From the NCBI GenBank assembly GCA_900708905.1, contig CAADRB010000080.1:151405-215404 (forward strand): a stretch of DNA of 64,000 bases, read 5' to 3'. This DNA comes from Hymenolepis diminuta. Taxonomy: Eukaryota; Platyhelminthes; Cestoda; Cyclophyllidea; Hymenolepididae. The notes under the pieces were generated by a model. It did no database searches. It had not been told where the DNA came from and saw only the letters and a program-made list of their open reading frames with translations. Shown one piece after another: positions 1-12,486 of this stretch; positions within the stretch are counted from its first letter, which is position 1, and each line of letters begins with the position of its first letter. Both the position numbers and the translations under genes were made by a program.

Positions 1-3000
1 GGGGGGGGTGTGATCCACTTCCTCATAATTATCTAAAGTTCACATTTCAGAATTTGACTCTGGTTTCCTGACTGATTTTGTCCACGATGTCCAGAGCATA
101 TTGCCTAACTGTTTTATTGGAAAATTAATCATTCTATCTCAGAATTGTCGAAAGCATTGAATGTTTTTACCTCAGTGTATGCTAAAATTATGAAATTATA
201 CCTTTTAATTTAGTCAATGCTGGGTGTTTTGGATATCAGAGTTTCGTCTTTTGACAAGGAACATTTTTTCAACATTCTGACTCATTTCGCGCTTCGATAT
301 ATTTCACCCGAACCTCGAATTTATTTAACAAACTTCGAGTTTGACGCTTATATCGGGCGTGAATATTTTGTTTAGAGAAAATGTGATTTTCTAAACCAAT
401 CAAATAATTATTTGTAATAATATTATTCAAGGATTTTATTGGGAATTTAATCTTTACCGGCAAAAGAAAACTCTATTTTTTTATAGAAATATGGCGTATC
501 GGTGGAAACTGAATTACTTCCTCTCGAATTATATTCTATTCGAAAATTTAACTGAAGCGAAACGAACTTGTTATTTTTTTATTTAAATGAGGACGTAGAC
601 TTATGGCGTTTTAGATCAAATAGATCGGAAACGCATGATTAATGACTCAGCTTCTAGAACGATTATCAGCTGTTAATGGCTTTCTGAACAATGGCTAATT
701 TGGGCTCTGAGTTTCAGTATCTGATTTGCTAATCTTTAATATGGAAAAGTAAGAGTTACGTAAAAGCCAGATTAAGAAATAAATTAAAGGAGATGTAAGT
801 ATTTTAAGGCAGCGGTCAAATATTAATTCCATCATATCATAATTTACTGTTATCATCCACTGTCGCTATCTCCAGTGACTGTCTAGATTCTGGAGACCCA
901 CTCAGATACTGACTCATACTTCCGTGTGTTCTAATCATTATTTTATGATATTTTATCGATTGGTCATCCATGAGAAAGGAACATATAATCTGTCAATTTC
1001 CTCTCCTACCTTTGTAGTCCCTCTTTATCATAACCTGGGTCCCACTGGCTCAATACCGGAACTTTTTCCACTCTTCTTCCCAATACCTCTGCTCATTTCT
1101 TCATTCCGCTCTCAGTTCACAACTTTTGTCCAATATTCATTTGCATAATTCAACTCACTGGCTTCCCATTCTAAGAATGTCTATTATGTCCTGTTAGCAT
1201 TTGAGGAGGTCATTCGTTTTAATAATAAAATGGAATAGAAAAGTACAACTCTGTTGACCTAATACAGTAGCTTTACTTTCAGGATTAATGTTAATTCAAA
1301 ACTTTTAAATCAGCAAAGGTTTCTTTCCTTAATCATTAACCCTGAATTTGAAAATTAATTGGCTATTTTGTTAGCCAGGAATATATAAGCAATGAAACTT
1401 CCTTCTCATTGAATCATGAACTTCATTCTCATTATCGAAAGAACCGTGATCAAATAATCTCGAACCCTAGAAAGCATATCTATTTGCGAAATTTTATGAG
1501 TATTGTCAAAATGCAAAATTATTTGACTTTTCATTCTCTCGGACGCAAATTTTGAAAAAGATTCATTTAACAAAAAATAAGACCATGAAATCGTTGATGC
1601 GTGGGGACTAAAATGAAAAATACCCTATCAATACCTGCATTTCTTAATCATTCAAAAAGAGTGAAAAACTTAACAAGCTTCACTCTTCATATTATTTTCT
1701 ACAAACATTAGGGATATTGGTTTATCTAATTATCTGATTTACAGGAGGGCATTAGAGAGAAAACAGAAATAAAAGCCCTTGTATTTGAAGAGGTAATGGA
1801 TGCTTCTGTGCATAAATCTAATCGTATGTTTACCTTTAGCTACAAAAGGAAAGTATACTTTTGGTAATGGAGATATGTATTAAAGTGGAATCCTAGTCAT
1901 AACTCGCAAATTGTTATAACTTACAGATTCTTTTGTAAGAAAGCATATTCGACATTCGTATTGGCATGGAGAAAGGTATTCCTGAGTTTCCTGATGAAGA
2001 TACTAAGTATTAACCTGAATAAATCTGTTACATTGTTCTTGTGATTGTTCAAGGCATAGCTAAAGGATTTTGCACGTTTTGTTCAAGAAAAGCAACTGAA
2101 TAGGGAAAGTCAACAAGTCTAATAAAGTGTGAAACGAGGAAAGGATTAACAATGAAGTCAGAACATCACAATTCCTACTTTATCTGAATTCGGAACCATA
2201 GAATTGTTCATGTTTTCAGGAGGAAAAGGGTTCACTTTGTGAAGTTCGTATGTCCAGTCTTTTTCATCTCGCTCCCGATTTCATGGATAAGATTATGCCT
2301 AGTATAATCGGGGCTTGTTAATCAGCAGAATTATTTCCATGGTTGGTCATGACACCCCAATTTATTTGTATCTTTTATAGCCAAGAACAAATAAATGTGC
2401 TTAGTTGTGATATATACAACTTAGTTCAACTCACTCATTAGTTATATTAACATTTCATTACATTATATTAAATTTCCAAACCATCAATGGATAAGCATCG
2501 ATCTCGTGGACTGTGACCACTACATCGCCAACGTAAATAGGGATAGTTACATTCCTACCTATAAGCATATCGACTTCGTCTTTTCTAATGTGGTTAAATA
2601 CTAAACCATCAGTATTTATTAACATTATCAAGTTAATATTCTTAACCGCAATCAAAATAAATCTTATCGACTACTTTTAGCAAAAAGACCCTAATTTGGC
2701 GTATGAAAGTGCAACTCCACAAAACCTCTTTCCCGAAACATCTGACTTTTAAAGAAACAAATTAAGATATCTAAACTACTTCTCCAAGCGACATTTAAAA
2801 GTAATTCAAAGTACATTACATAGTTATATGTTGCAAAATATTATTATGAGTTGAAAATATGAACATCTTAAAGTGTTGTCAAGTATTAATAAACACGGTA
2901 TATTACCAACACTGCATCCGCTATTGTTGGTTATGCAGTCCTCCGATTCAATGAGTTTGATACTCACTGTATAAGCAATTTGCAAAATTCTATTGGTGCC

Positions 3001-3853
3001 GCCAACCAATCTATTATATTTGATCAGTTTGGATGCAGCCTTCCTACTCCAATCAAACGAAGTTGAAGTGGACTGTGAATACGAGATTAATAAGGTTTAA
3101 ATTAATACAAACCTTGCATTTTAAATATCAATTTCTGCTACGATTTTTGTTCACTTATCTGAAAGGAAAGCTCCAACAGAACCCTCAAGGGTTGAAGTTC
3201 CAAGGACAAGAAGACCTTAATCGCAACTGCTACTATGGAAAACCCTTAATTTCAAGAATCAATTCCCACTTTTTTTCCACCTTTTAGTAAATATGTAATC
3301 TATGTTCATATTATATCATTGAAGAGAAATTTTTTTCAAATGAATTAAATGAATCATTTAAAAATACGTACTAGCTAGCAAACCCTCTACTATCCCCCTT
3401 TTGGGATAAAGTCAGCCAAACCCGAACCCCAATGTTAAAAGGTGACTAATTTTTCACATCTGAATAAGAAATGCTGTTTTAAAATACCGTTAAACCAAGC
3501 CCATTTTCCTATACAACATTATAAAAGGCGAATTCGTGATTAAGTTTAATCTCCTTAAGAAAATCCATTTTTAAAGAGGGTTAAATACAAGCGATTTGAA
3601 GTTGTCTACAGAGCTACTTACTAATAGCTGAAAGTAGTATCGGTTTATATTCACAGAAAACGGAAAGTACGACAAATGCAGTTGGAGAGTGAGACTGAGT
3701 GATGTAAGATATGTTACACAAGTATGTGTGCGTAAATATATATATAGTACTCATGATATCTGGTAGAAGTAGTTTGGTAATCAAATGGTGAGGGCTGATG
3801 GGTACTATCTGAGTTAGGTGGATACTAGTTGGGGGAGGGACTCGAACATCTCT
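1..3853. other. non-coding flank with no recognisable gene
   Basis: AT-rich sequence downstream of the noggin-like gene. Open frames here are short (under about 90 codons), low in complexity and lack convincing splice context, so none is called. The first eight bases are a G run at the window edge. A short AT dinucleotide run lies near 3738-3748. I see no RNA gene or clear repeat. Confidence 0.6.
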
Positions 3854-6800
3854 TTAGCACATGCAACTGCATTCTGGTTGTAGGGTATAGGTGTCACGTT
3901 GCCATTGACAGTAGTAATCTCGATAACTGCGACTAAGCTGTCGTACCAATCGCTTAACGCGCTTTGATCGACGCTCTTCCCTTGTGAACCGTTTCCGACC
4001 TTCGGTCTCAGATTTTCGAATCCGTACACTGTAAGGTGTGTAACTTGAACCAGTAGGATTGTATAGAGATCGTGCTCGTCTGAGATAATTTCGCCTTGCA
4101 CGCTTCTGGACTTCTTCTGGCGATTGTTTCGAACAAGTCTATAAGCAAACCAAATAATCATTTACAATCGATTAAACTACATTCCCATTTACAAAGAAAT
4201 AAAATTATTTTGTTTTGCTTTCATCAAAATGAGGTACTGAACTGAAATCTTTGTGAAAATAGATACCTATGGGCTAACTTGTTTTCGAAGGAAGCCTTAC
4301 CTACGTCTTAAAATAGCAAAAATTTGATTTTTAAACTTAGTCTTCTGATTTAATTTGAAAAGGTCTTATTTCGCTTTTTGTTTTACATCTCAAAAATGGT
4401 AAGACAGTGGATAATATCTAGAAGGTTTAACGCCTATTTCGTGGAAAGTAGGAGAAAAAACTATTCATATTTGAATCTTTGGCCTGGATTTTTTTACTAT
4501 GACACCAAAATGTGGGATGCAAATGTCAGTTAGACCTTCTTTTGTCTTTTTTTAATTCAGAAAAAGAGAAGAAGATGAATAATCACATGTTTTCAGTTCT
4601 GACCATCAGAGTTGTTATTACTTTTAATCTAGCCAGCCTCTTAGCCATCATGACAGGCGACAGCTTAAAATTGTGTCAATGATACAATAAAACAATACAT
4701 GTGGACCTTGGCAAGCCCTGGTGTTGCTCTCATGTGATTTATATATTGTAATAGCACCCCTTCCCTCTTCCTACATCTTATAAGAGCCCACTGTAAATCA
4801 AAAGCACATTTCTATTGTATGTACCCTCTATTTGGTCTGATTACACTCCAAATGTCAGAACGGCATTTTACCTTGAATAAAGGCACATATACACATATGC
4901 ATCTTCTGAAATGGCAGATATGCGGCCCTTAACATTCCTTTATGTAATGGAAAACAAGTACATTTCCAACCTTGTTAGCCATATGAATATGAAAGTTTGA
5001 AATAACACAATTTTTAATACTTAACACTACAGCAGAATAATTATGAATAGGCATTTTTACCTAAACAAGACATTTTTAGCTGCCCTAAAGAGAGGAGCGT
5101 AAAAACAGCCCCTCTTTCTAAACATCCATAGGTAAAGTAAGTAGGCCTTTCTACACATTTTGTTTTTCCTCCAATTTGTGCTCCATCTTCTTTGACTTGT
5201 GGCGTGCAGTGTTGACTGACCAAAAATCATGTCATCAATCATATAACCCTTCAAGCGGCAGCTGCCAAATATGAAGGAAGAAAAAAGTACCAACCATAAC
5301 CTCCTTTTCCCCCTTCCTTTCATATTTACACTTTGTAACTGCACTAAAAGCATTTATGAACGTGCAAAATTACTCCCTGAAAGTTCTCTAAATTATGTCA
5401 TTTGCATTATATGCCAATAGGTTGCATCTAATTATACCTTAACAGCTCGGAAATGGGACTTATTAATCATTATTTCAAAATGATATTCCTCAAGGGGAAT
5501 ACGAAAATTGATTAATATTTTCGGTGAATTGAAACTGGCATGCAAAAATGGTCATCTTATGAAAACGGATTAATTGGCAGGTTGAACTTATTATTTCAAA
5601 TCAGGCCACGTCTCATCTGGAATGAATCATAGGGTTTGACCTGAATATGCTGCCCTACCGGACCTCACTGAATTTAGCTCCCCCCACCCCCTCCTCCTTC
5701 ACACTGATATTATGACCATGCCTGTATCTAAAGGGCAAGGGTTTTAACGCCTAACCATCACCACCTTAGAGTATGCCTGAATGAGAGAGTAAACATTTAA
5801 ACGACAAGGTGGTAGAAAATTAGGAAAACTTCTTCTCCTAGCCAAGATTCCAAAATAAGCTCACATAATCCGATTTCTTCGATGCGGGATGATTCAGCCT
5901 TCAAAGCAGAAAACTCAATTAGCAACAGGACTTTCTGCGCGTGGTTGAAAAATTGAAATTGAACAAGTTATGTGAAAATAGTAGTAGTAGTGATGTACAG
6001 GTCACGGATATACATGTCCCAGTATGTGAAGATTTTCGACCTTTTTTTCATGTCCGTGAAAACGCTCGTATGAGAATTTATAGACCATGTACCGAAGAAA
6101 AATAACCAAACCGCCTTGTATATTACTGGCTCTGTTATAAATTAGCGAGAACCATTGTATGAAATTGTTGTAAACATCCGAAAACATAACCCCAAAAAAG
6201 ATGACGTTTCCTCACGAAGGGGAACGAGGATAGGGGTCAAGAAACTGGCAGAACATATTTCCTGGCGTGACACTTTAAGTGTGAAATTTAAAACGCATGT
6301 GAAAAGTGTTGAAGAAAAGGTAGTGGGAAGACTCGGGTACTGTAAATTAAGAGGCGATAAGGTTTTTTAAATGGCAAATATTCAAGTTTTGGAGGAAGAT
6401 TCATTTTTATTTAATTACAGCATACATTCAAAATAACCCACAGGCCTTACTTCATAAAGAAAATGAGGTAAATGGACTTTGCGTGTCGGTAAAAATCTCC
6501 TATTAAATAAAAGTTAAATCCTTGCTAAAGGCGAATCACTTCACATAAACAAATAAAGAAGTTTCATCAATGTCTTACTAGTATGAGAATTACTATAAAA
6601 TTTATTTAATTCTCAGTCTATACATGGAGGACCCAGTGTGTGTTTATGTGCTTACGTGCGATATGCTAGCGGTTTAAGCACTCACCCAACGAAGAAGAGT
6701 CAAGGTTTTTGTTCCACTTGGTTTACATTGCATTCCCGAGGGCCAGGAACAGGCTACGCCCTCTTTGCAGACAGTATGTCGAATCCATCGTGGCCAATAC

Positions 6801-7483
6801 CGATTGCCCTTGTCTCGCCAGACATACTGAACTGGACAGTCTGCTTTCTGAACTAGCCACTTTCGGAGTATACTGATATCTTTTTCAGTCAGATGTGTTT
6901 CTTGCCGTCCAACTCCTGGAATATCGTCATAGACAGTGAAATTCAAGTTCTCTACCTGCTGAAGAAGGTTCTGCTTCGCAGATGAAGGAGGATAACCAGT
7001 GCTCTCATTCCCTGGTGGTCGAGGTTCAACAGACATCCAAGCATCATCATAGTCTGCACCCAGGATGACTCGCAGTTTTGCGATAGTACCACGACTGAGA
7101 TCTGGCTGGAGATAGGATGTTGATGCTCCATTAAATTTGTCTCCATACAAACTGCTGGCTTCCATTCGTGAAGGATAGAAATTCAGCATAGATGCGTGGA
7201 GACGGAGAGCTGTAGGATCAAAGCTGGGCACCGAGCGTGTGCCAACACTTCCACGCGGACGATCTGTCTCGGCTTTTGAAGCGGCTGCAGCAGCTTCCTG
7301 CTGATTCAAAATGGATCCAACACTCACACTAACTTTTCGAGAATAGTCTGCATTGTTTGGTGCTAAATGAGCTCCCGCTCCGCCAATACTTGTAGTCACA
7401 ATTGACAAGCCTGGATGAGCTGAAGGTTTGCCCATACTCAATGTGATAACAGAAATTAATACTAATAGCAACGCGCCGTCCAT
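3854..7483 (-). CDS. noggin-like secreted BMP antagonist, two exons
   Basis: Predicted 360-residue secreted cystine-knot protein of the noggin family, which binds BMP ligands outside the cell. Exon 1 is 7483-6686 (266 aa) and exon 2 is 4138-3854 (94 aa plus stop). The join is phase 0: exon 1 ends at TGG and is followed by GTGAGT, and exon 2 follows TTTGCTTATAG. The start ATG has an in-frame TAG two codons upstream and begins a hydrophobic signal peptide (residues 1-18). The noggin core is clear: CPVQYVWRDKGNRYWPRW, then GMQCKPSGTKTLTLLRW, and in exon 2 the ending CQWQRDTYTLQPECSCMC. All nine C-terminal cysteines of noggin are present. Between the fifth and sixth cysteines lie 74 residues instead of about eight, rich in Arg and Lys. 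From memory, planarian noggin-like (nlg) proteins carry an insertion in the noggin domain, so this is probably that subclass. Family assignment is firm; the subclass is inference. Confidence 0.93.
4139..6685 (-). other. intron of the noggin-like gene, possible regulatory content
   Basis: A 2547-nt GT-AG intron. The part around 4620-5720 is less AT-skewed than its surroundings and has several homeodomain-type cores (for example TTAATCATTATTT near 5461 and TTGATTAATATTT near 5509). Open frames in it (such as 5041-5353, minus) overlap each other in different frames and match no family, so no nested gene is called. A regulatory role is only inference. Confidence 0.35.
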
Positions 7484-7521
7484 TTTCTACTGATTCATAT
7501 CTGCCCAATGTGCAAAACGCT

Positions 7522-7568
7522 CTTATAAACACAGTAGACGGTGCGCGCGTGCAGCCCTATCAACCAAT
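7522..7568 (-). promoter_or_regulatory. candidate core promoter of the noggin-like gene
   Basis: Reading toward the gene, an inverted CCAAT box (CCAAT on the plus strand at 7564-7568) is followed by a TATA-like TATAAG (7527-7522), about 40 nt before the ATG. The stretch between them is CpG-rich (GCGCGC). The spacing fits a TATA promoter with a very short 5' UTR. This is a motif match only. Confidence 0.45.
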
Positions 7569-9118
7569 AAGAGGAGAGGAATATGCTGCGAGGGATTTCG
7601 GCCACTACGCAAATGGGTTAGCGAGCTCTTTGCGGAGAATGAAAGTAGAATCTCTTTAATTTGATCACTCATAAAAGTGGACATAAATGCTTTGTCAGTG
7701 TTAGCATATTTATAGATTATTCCAAAATAGGAAAAACGAATGGAAATAATTCATTTCGAGTCACATTTTGAATATAAATATATATTAAGGTCCGAAAAAT
7801 TATTGTTCAAATTAAGCGTAAGGTTGCTTCATTTAGTGATGAATGGAATGCTATTTTTCTCAATGTATACATTAAAATTTCTGTTAGTTAACAGTGAAAT
7901 TAATTTTCTTTTTTTAACAAATTAACAAAGGAAATATAAATGTCATTTTTAAAAAATATATTTGCATTAGGCCAAAATTGAAGAAAATTCTCGTATTTAA
8001 TTCGATTCTTGAAAATTTATACTTAAATAAAGTTTCGCGTGAGAAAATGCAATGAACGATAACAGTAAAACAATTTAATTTAACGCTATGTAAGATAGTT
8101 GAGTCTTCTTTTGTAAAGAAAAGAAATAATTCTTCTGACATACGAAATAAAATTCAAGTAATAAAGTCCTTTTTTTCGACGCCAAGATGAAAAATTGTAA
8201 TCGTGTTAAAGATTCAAAATATTTTATCCTGTTAGTTTTCGGTTCTATTCTTGAAAGAAATAAGTCTGGGCTTAGGAAAATATCTCACGCATGTTTTTTT
8301 CATTTCAGACTGATTAAAACACAAGAGCTGGATCTGAGAATGATTTGTTTAATGTTAAAAAATAACCAAATCATTTCAAAAATTTGATTCCTTGCATACT
8401 TTACTGTGACAATATAAATGAATGGAAGAGGATGGGAAACGAAAGAAGAAATTAACTGAATATTAAATGAGAAGTTGAAAGTTATGATAATATTGAAAGC
8501 GGACATTCGGATCCATTTCTGAAGAGAAAAAAAAATGAATTCTTTTCCAAATCTCTTCTTTTTAACGAAACGGCAAGTGAAACCTTCTAATAAGCTTGAC
8601 CTAAGTTCATGACGAAAAGTCAGTTGAACTTACTGAGACTCAAGGATGGATCATTCAAAAAGGGCAAAATTGGACTGTTTTTTCTCGATGTTGACATCAA
8701 ATTTAATGCGCGTCTCTTCAAAAATATCTTTTGAAAATGATGCAGCTTATATTCCTTCGAGATGAGAAAAAAATTAGAAATTCCGACCAGTCTCCCTAAC
8801 CTTTTTCTAACTTATGTTTTCACAACTGCAATTGTGCATCCGCTTATCCGAATACTATAAAGTAAACTATTTTATGAATAAATGGAAATATTACGAGTAT
8901 TGAACTACTTCTCTTATTGAGTTAAAAAGCAAGAATAGTCCCTTTCAAAACTGAGTTCAGCTTGTATTCGAGTTTATAGAATTTTTTCATATGCTTACTA
9001 ATAACCAATTTGCCATTTTTGATCAGTCAAACTGAAAAACGACTCTGTCAGTATCTTACAATGTTTGTATTAAAGTGCAACTTAAAGTACTTGCACAATC
9101 TATTTGTATCGGTGACAG
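7569..9118. other. intergenic, no gene seen
   Basis: Very AT-rich sequence upstream of the noggin-like gene. The open frames are short, low in complexity and match nothing I recognise. Confidence 0.6.
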
Positions 9119-9408
9119 GAAGGGTCATTTCATCAGAAGAAGGAAATATTATTGTCAGCTATAGTGGAAGTGCGACGTCAGGCGCAAATTCTTCAACTGA
9201 TGCTGCTGCCGGTAATGGTGATTCCGCTGTCTGGCGATTGTTAAATTGAAGCCATTTGCTTGTATGATATATATGGAACGGTTAGAAAACAGAAATAACG
9301 AAGGATTCTTCGGAGTACATGCAATCGGAAAACAGGGAGAAGAAGATTATTATCGAAGAAACCGATTCGAACACTGCTGAGTTCGCATCGGATACGACAA
9401 ACGTGTAA
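9119..9408 (+). CDS. possible terminal two exons of an unidentified gene
   Basis: A candidate only. Exon A is 9119-9211 (31 codons), preceded by a CAG acceptor and followed by GTAATG. Exon B is 9286-9408 (40 codons and TAA), preceded by GGTTAG. The 74-nt intron and phase 0 agree in frame and in the size typical of neighbouring genes. Exon A reads as a helical, basic segment (KKEILLSAIVEVRRQAQ). Exon B is an acidic, Ser/Thr-rich tail ending TTNV, which fits a class I PDZ ligand. No upstream exon was found and I do not recognise the family. Another frame of exon A is also open through 9249, so this could be chance. Confidence 0.25.
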
Positions 9409-11949
9409 AGAAGAAGTTAGTCATACAGACACTATTCTTATGTTTTTGTGCTTTCAGATGTGTGTTTTCATTTAAAGCAAATTAGTCACTATTTGGAAAA
9501 ATGATTTGAAAATTATTTCTACTCATTACTGATATACGCTTTTTATTTTACCAGACAGATTTGGAATGCCGTTTAAAATATGGGCTTATGAGAATACGAA
9601 CCTTTGAGCTTAAAGACTGTCAATCCCTTTCAATAATGAGTTCCATATACGTTTAATATTCTCATAGCATAATAAAACTGGAAGGGATTAAGTACAAAGA
9701 GGGACTTGGAATTAATGGTAACCTTGATTTCAGGATCGAGCTTTTTAAAATACTTTTTTCCCATATTCAAATCGTACCTTTGATATTGCATTTTCATAAA
9801 ACTGACCCAATAAATCAGACTAAGAAATTCAGTCCTAGATATATTCATGCTTGAATAGAGCATTATATTGTTTGCCAGAATTCACAGTAAGGAAACGATA
9901 CTCCTACATTATAGGAGGGATCACTGCTCTGAAAATGCAGCAAACTTCAATGATTGGCCCGTTAAATCGTATGATGGACATGGGTGTCTATTCCGTCCCA
10001 CAGTGGAATGTCATCCTTTACTTTTGACTTATAGTCTTTCAGGAGACTTTTGAGGCGAATGGATAGAATTAAATAAAATAACATGATCCGATAACAATAT
10101 ATCTGCTTCCCTGACTAATGTGACAGAAGATGATTACAATGGCTGGAATTTGTATTAATTATTTATACAGTTTATACTAACGAACCCCTATGTGAGTATT
10201 AACATATAACTTTAGGCAGTTATAGATTTTTTATTTCTTTCGCTATCAGGCACAACAAAACGGTTATGTGATAGCAAGTGTTTACAAAATTATACTTGAT
10301 TCCAATACCATCATAATTAAGCATCTATCGGCCATGACGTTCTCAAGAAGACAAGTACCAAGTCAAGCCCAGTATAAATTTTCAGATTTAACTTTTCTTT
10401 CAATCCAATAAACATTGCTCACGCAAAATCTCTCCCAAAATCAGATCTCTAACAGACACACCTCTATTTCACATGTCGACTTAATTCTCCAAGGACTCAA
10501 GATGACTCCAGTAAATCTATAACTTTCTGTCAGGTTTCCTTGAAGTGAAGGGTTTGAATTCTTTATAAATGTTTTCATTTAGAAATCTAGCTGCATGAAT
10601 AGGAGCACGGATTTTAATTCCTCCTTTCATCTCTGCATCTGGCTTTTCCTCCTTCAAAATCTTACCTACAGTATAATAAGTCCCAATGTGGTTATTGAAG
10701 CCCTCTTTTTGACCAGAAATATATTTAATATTAAAACCCCTTATTATGCGCGTTTCTTCGCCTTGTCTGTTTATCCATTATTAAGTTCATGTGATTAAAA
10801 AAGGATCTGTTAATATTCGTACTACAAATACGGTTTGGACACAAAGATGCACAGCTTCAAATATTACGGTTACTAAATAAGGTGGAAGGTAAATGAAAAG
10901 TAAGGATATCTCTGGAACTTAAGTTCCAGTTTAGACACCCGTGTCGACAACGCCTTCGGGGTACGTGAGAAGTTTATTCCTATTTGGGAATAATTTCTGA
11001 GATAGTTGGGGACAATTTCGCTGATTTTCATGAGAAAAGATTTGAATTCTCTTATAGTTACGTGATCACATTTTTCGCGGTCTATCAAGATGCCAGCAGG
11101 AAGCTAACATTTTCGACTACGTGAGTTTGAAGAGTGGGTGGTTTCATCACCCTCATCTTCATTTTAAAGAGTGTTTAGTCGTTATAAGCTAATATTTATG
11201 GCTTTGAAAACATTCACAATTTTTTATTGACTTTATTTATGACCAATTCTTTTTCTTGACTCATCCTACTACTACTACTGTGATACTAGGTAAAAGAAAG
11301 GAGAGTTCAAGAAATGCTTCTAAGAAGTTTTCGAGTTCTTTATAGCAAATTATTTTACACTTCATCTTCATGCTCGATCAGAAAGTTTTTATAACAGTCT
11401 CTTTAAGTACGCTCCTTCTCTGGAAGTTTTATAGCGGACAGTTATCGATAACGCTTCTTAAAGATAAGTACTTTGAACTATTATTTGTAAGAAACTGCTG
11501 AGCTTTAATTACAAATTTGAGTTGAGGAGGAAGAAGGAGGTCTATTTTTTTTAAAAGTTCAATCATGTTACTTGATTTTTTTCACCATGCTCGAAATAAC
11601 ATCATTAATTAGCAGCAAAATTCATTTAATGTTTGCCATTTCTAAGATAATATTATATTCTCTTAAAATTTTAGCATCTTAAAAGATAAAATTATAATTT
11701 GATTGTGAGCAGAGTTAAAATATGACTTAATTTGACAGATTTGATGTGACTTATTCACTGGTAGATTGACCCTTAGATTTGAAAAATGAATTTACTATTT
11801 TGAGAGGTAACCTCCCGATTAACTAGTAAACAATTTTTAATAGTATGCATTATCCATATCAGGCCATCGATATCTTTTCTAGGAAGAAAAGTTATTTGGA
11901 AGATCATATCTCCTTCTGTTAAGTAGCTCGTCGACCTTTTTCTTGAATG
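9409..11949. other. intergenic, no gene seen
   Basis: AT-rich sequence with scattered short open frames, none with family resemblance or consistent splice structure. A short (CTA)n run lies near 11268-11278. Nothing else can be supported. Confidence 0.6.
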
Positions 11950-12300
11950 TCACCTTCTCGCGCCAAACACGATAAGTAGACTAAGAGATTTTATTGTTGT
12001 GGCGGCAACAGCGGTAACCGTTCCTAGACGCATTACGGTCATTTCTTTTGATCTGGCTCCTTAAGAGCCCCATTTAGCCATCACCACATTGTCATGTCTA
12101 GCCCCCACCGCAGACAACTGCTGAGTAAAAGAAATGGTCATGCCGCAGCCGATCACGCATTTTTGATCTGGATTTGTCTGAACCCGTCGGCGACGATCGC
12201 TTTTGACGGGCGTGATTAAAGTCAACCTCTTTATGAATTGCTGCACCGGCCGCCCTCTTTTATGCCCTTGAATGTCATCGAGTTGCGTTACGTTCAAAGA
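11950..12300. other. GC-rich island of unknown nature
   Basis: This stretch is clearly richer in GC and CpG than the kilobases around it. A perfect small stem (GGCTC, CTTAA loop, GAGCC) lies near 12055-12069. A minus-strand open frame of 78 codons (12297-12061) spans most of it (reading includes RGRPVQQF and KSDRRRRVQTNPDQ) and matches no family I know. It could be an exon fragment, a structured RNA or an old repeat; the sequence does not decide. Confidence 0.35.
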
Positions 12301-12458
12301 GGTTAGCTTTAATGTATAAACTAATTTAATAATAATGTCGCCTTAAGGGGTCATTATCAAAGAACAAAAGTCGGCATCCACCGCTTAGTCGTCAATTGAA
12401 AGTTAAATCAATAAAACAGGAAAAAGTCAAGCTGTTGATAGAACGGTTTATTAAACCA

Positions 12459-12486
12459 AAAATATTGGCATTAGTACCAATATTTT
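12459..12486. repeat. perfect 10-bp inverted repeat (hairpin)
   Basis: The arms AAAATATTGG (12459-12468) and CCAATATTTT (12477-12486) are exact reverse complements around an 8-nt loop. The function is unknown. A TATATAAAG-like sequence follows about 75 nt downstream (near 12562), but no gene is seen there. Confidence 0.6.

Noticed and set aside
3814..4161. 115-codon minus-strand open frame
   Set aside because: It is a wrong-frame shadow of noggin-like exon 2; the neighbouring frame has the family's cysteine pattern and a phase-matched splice.
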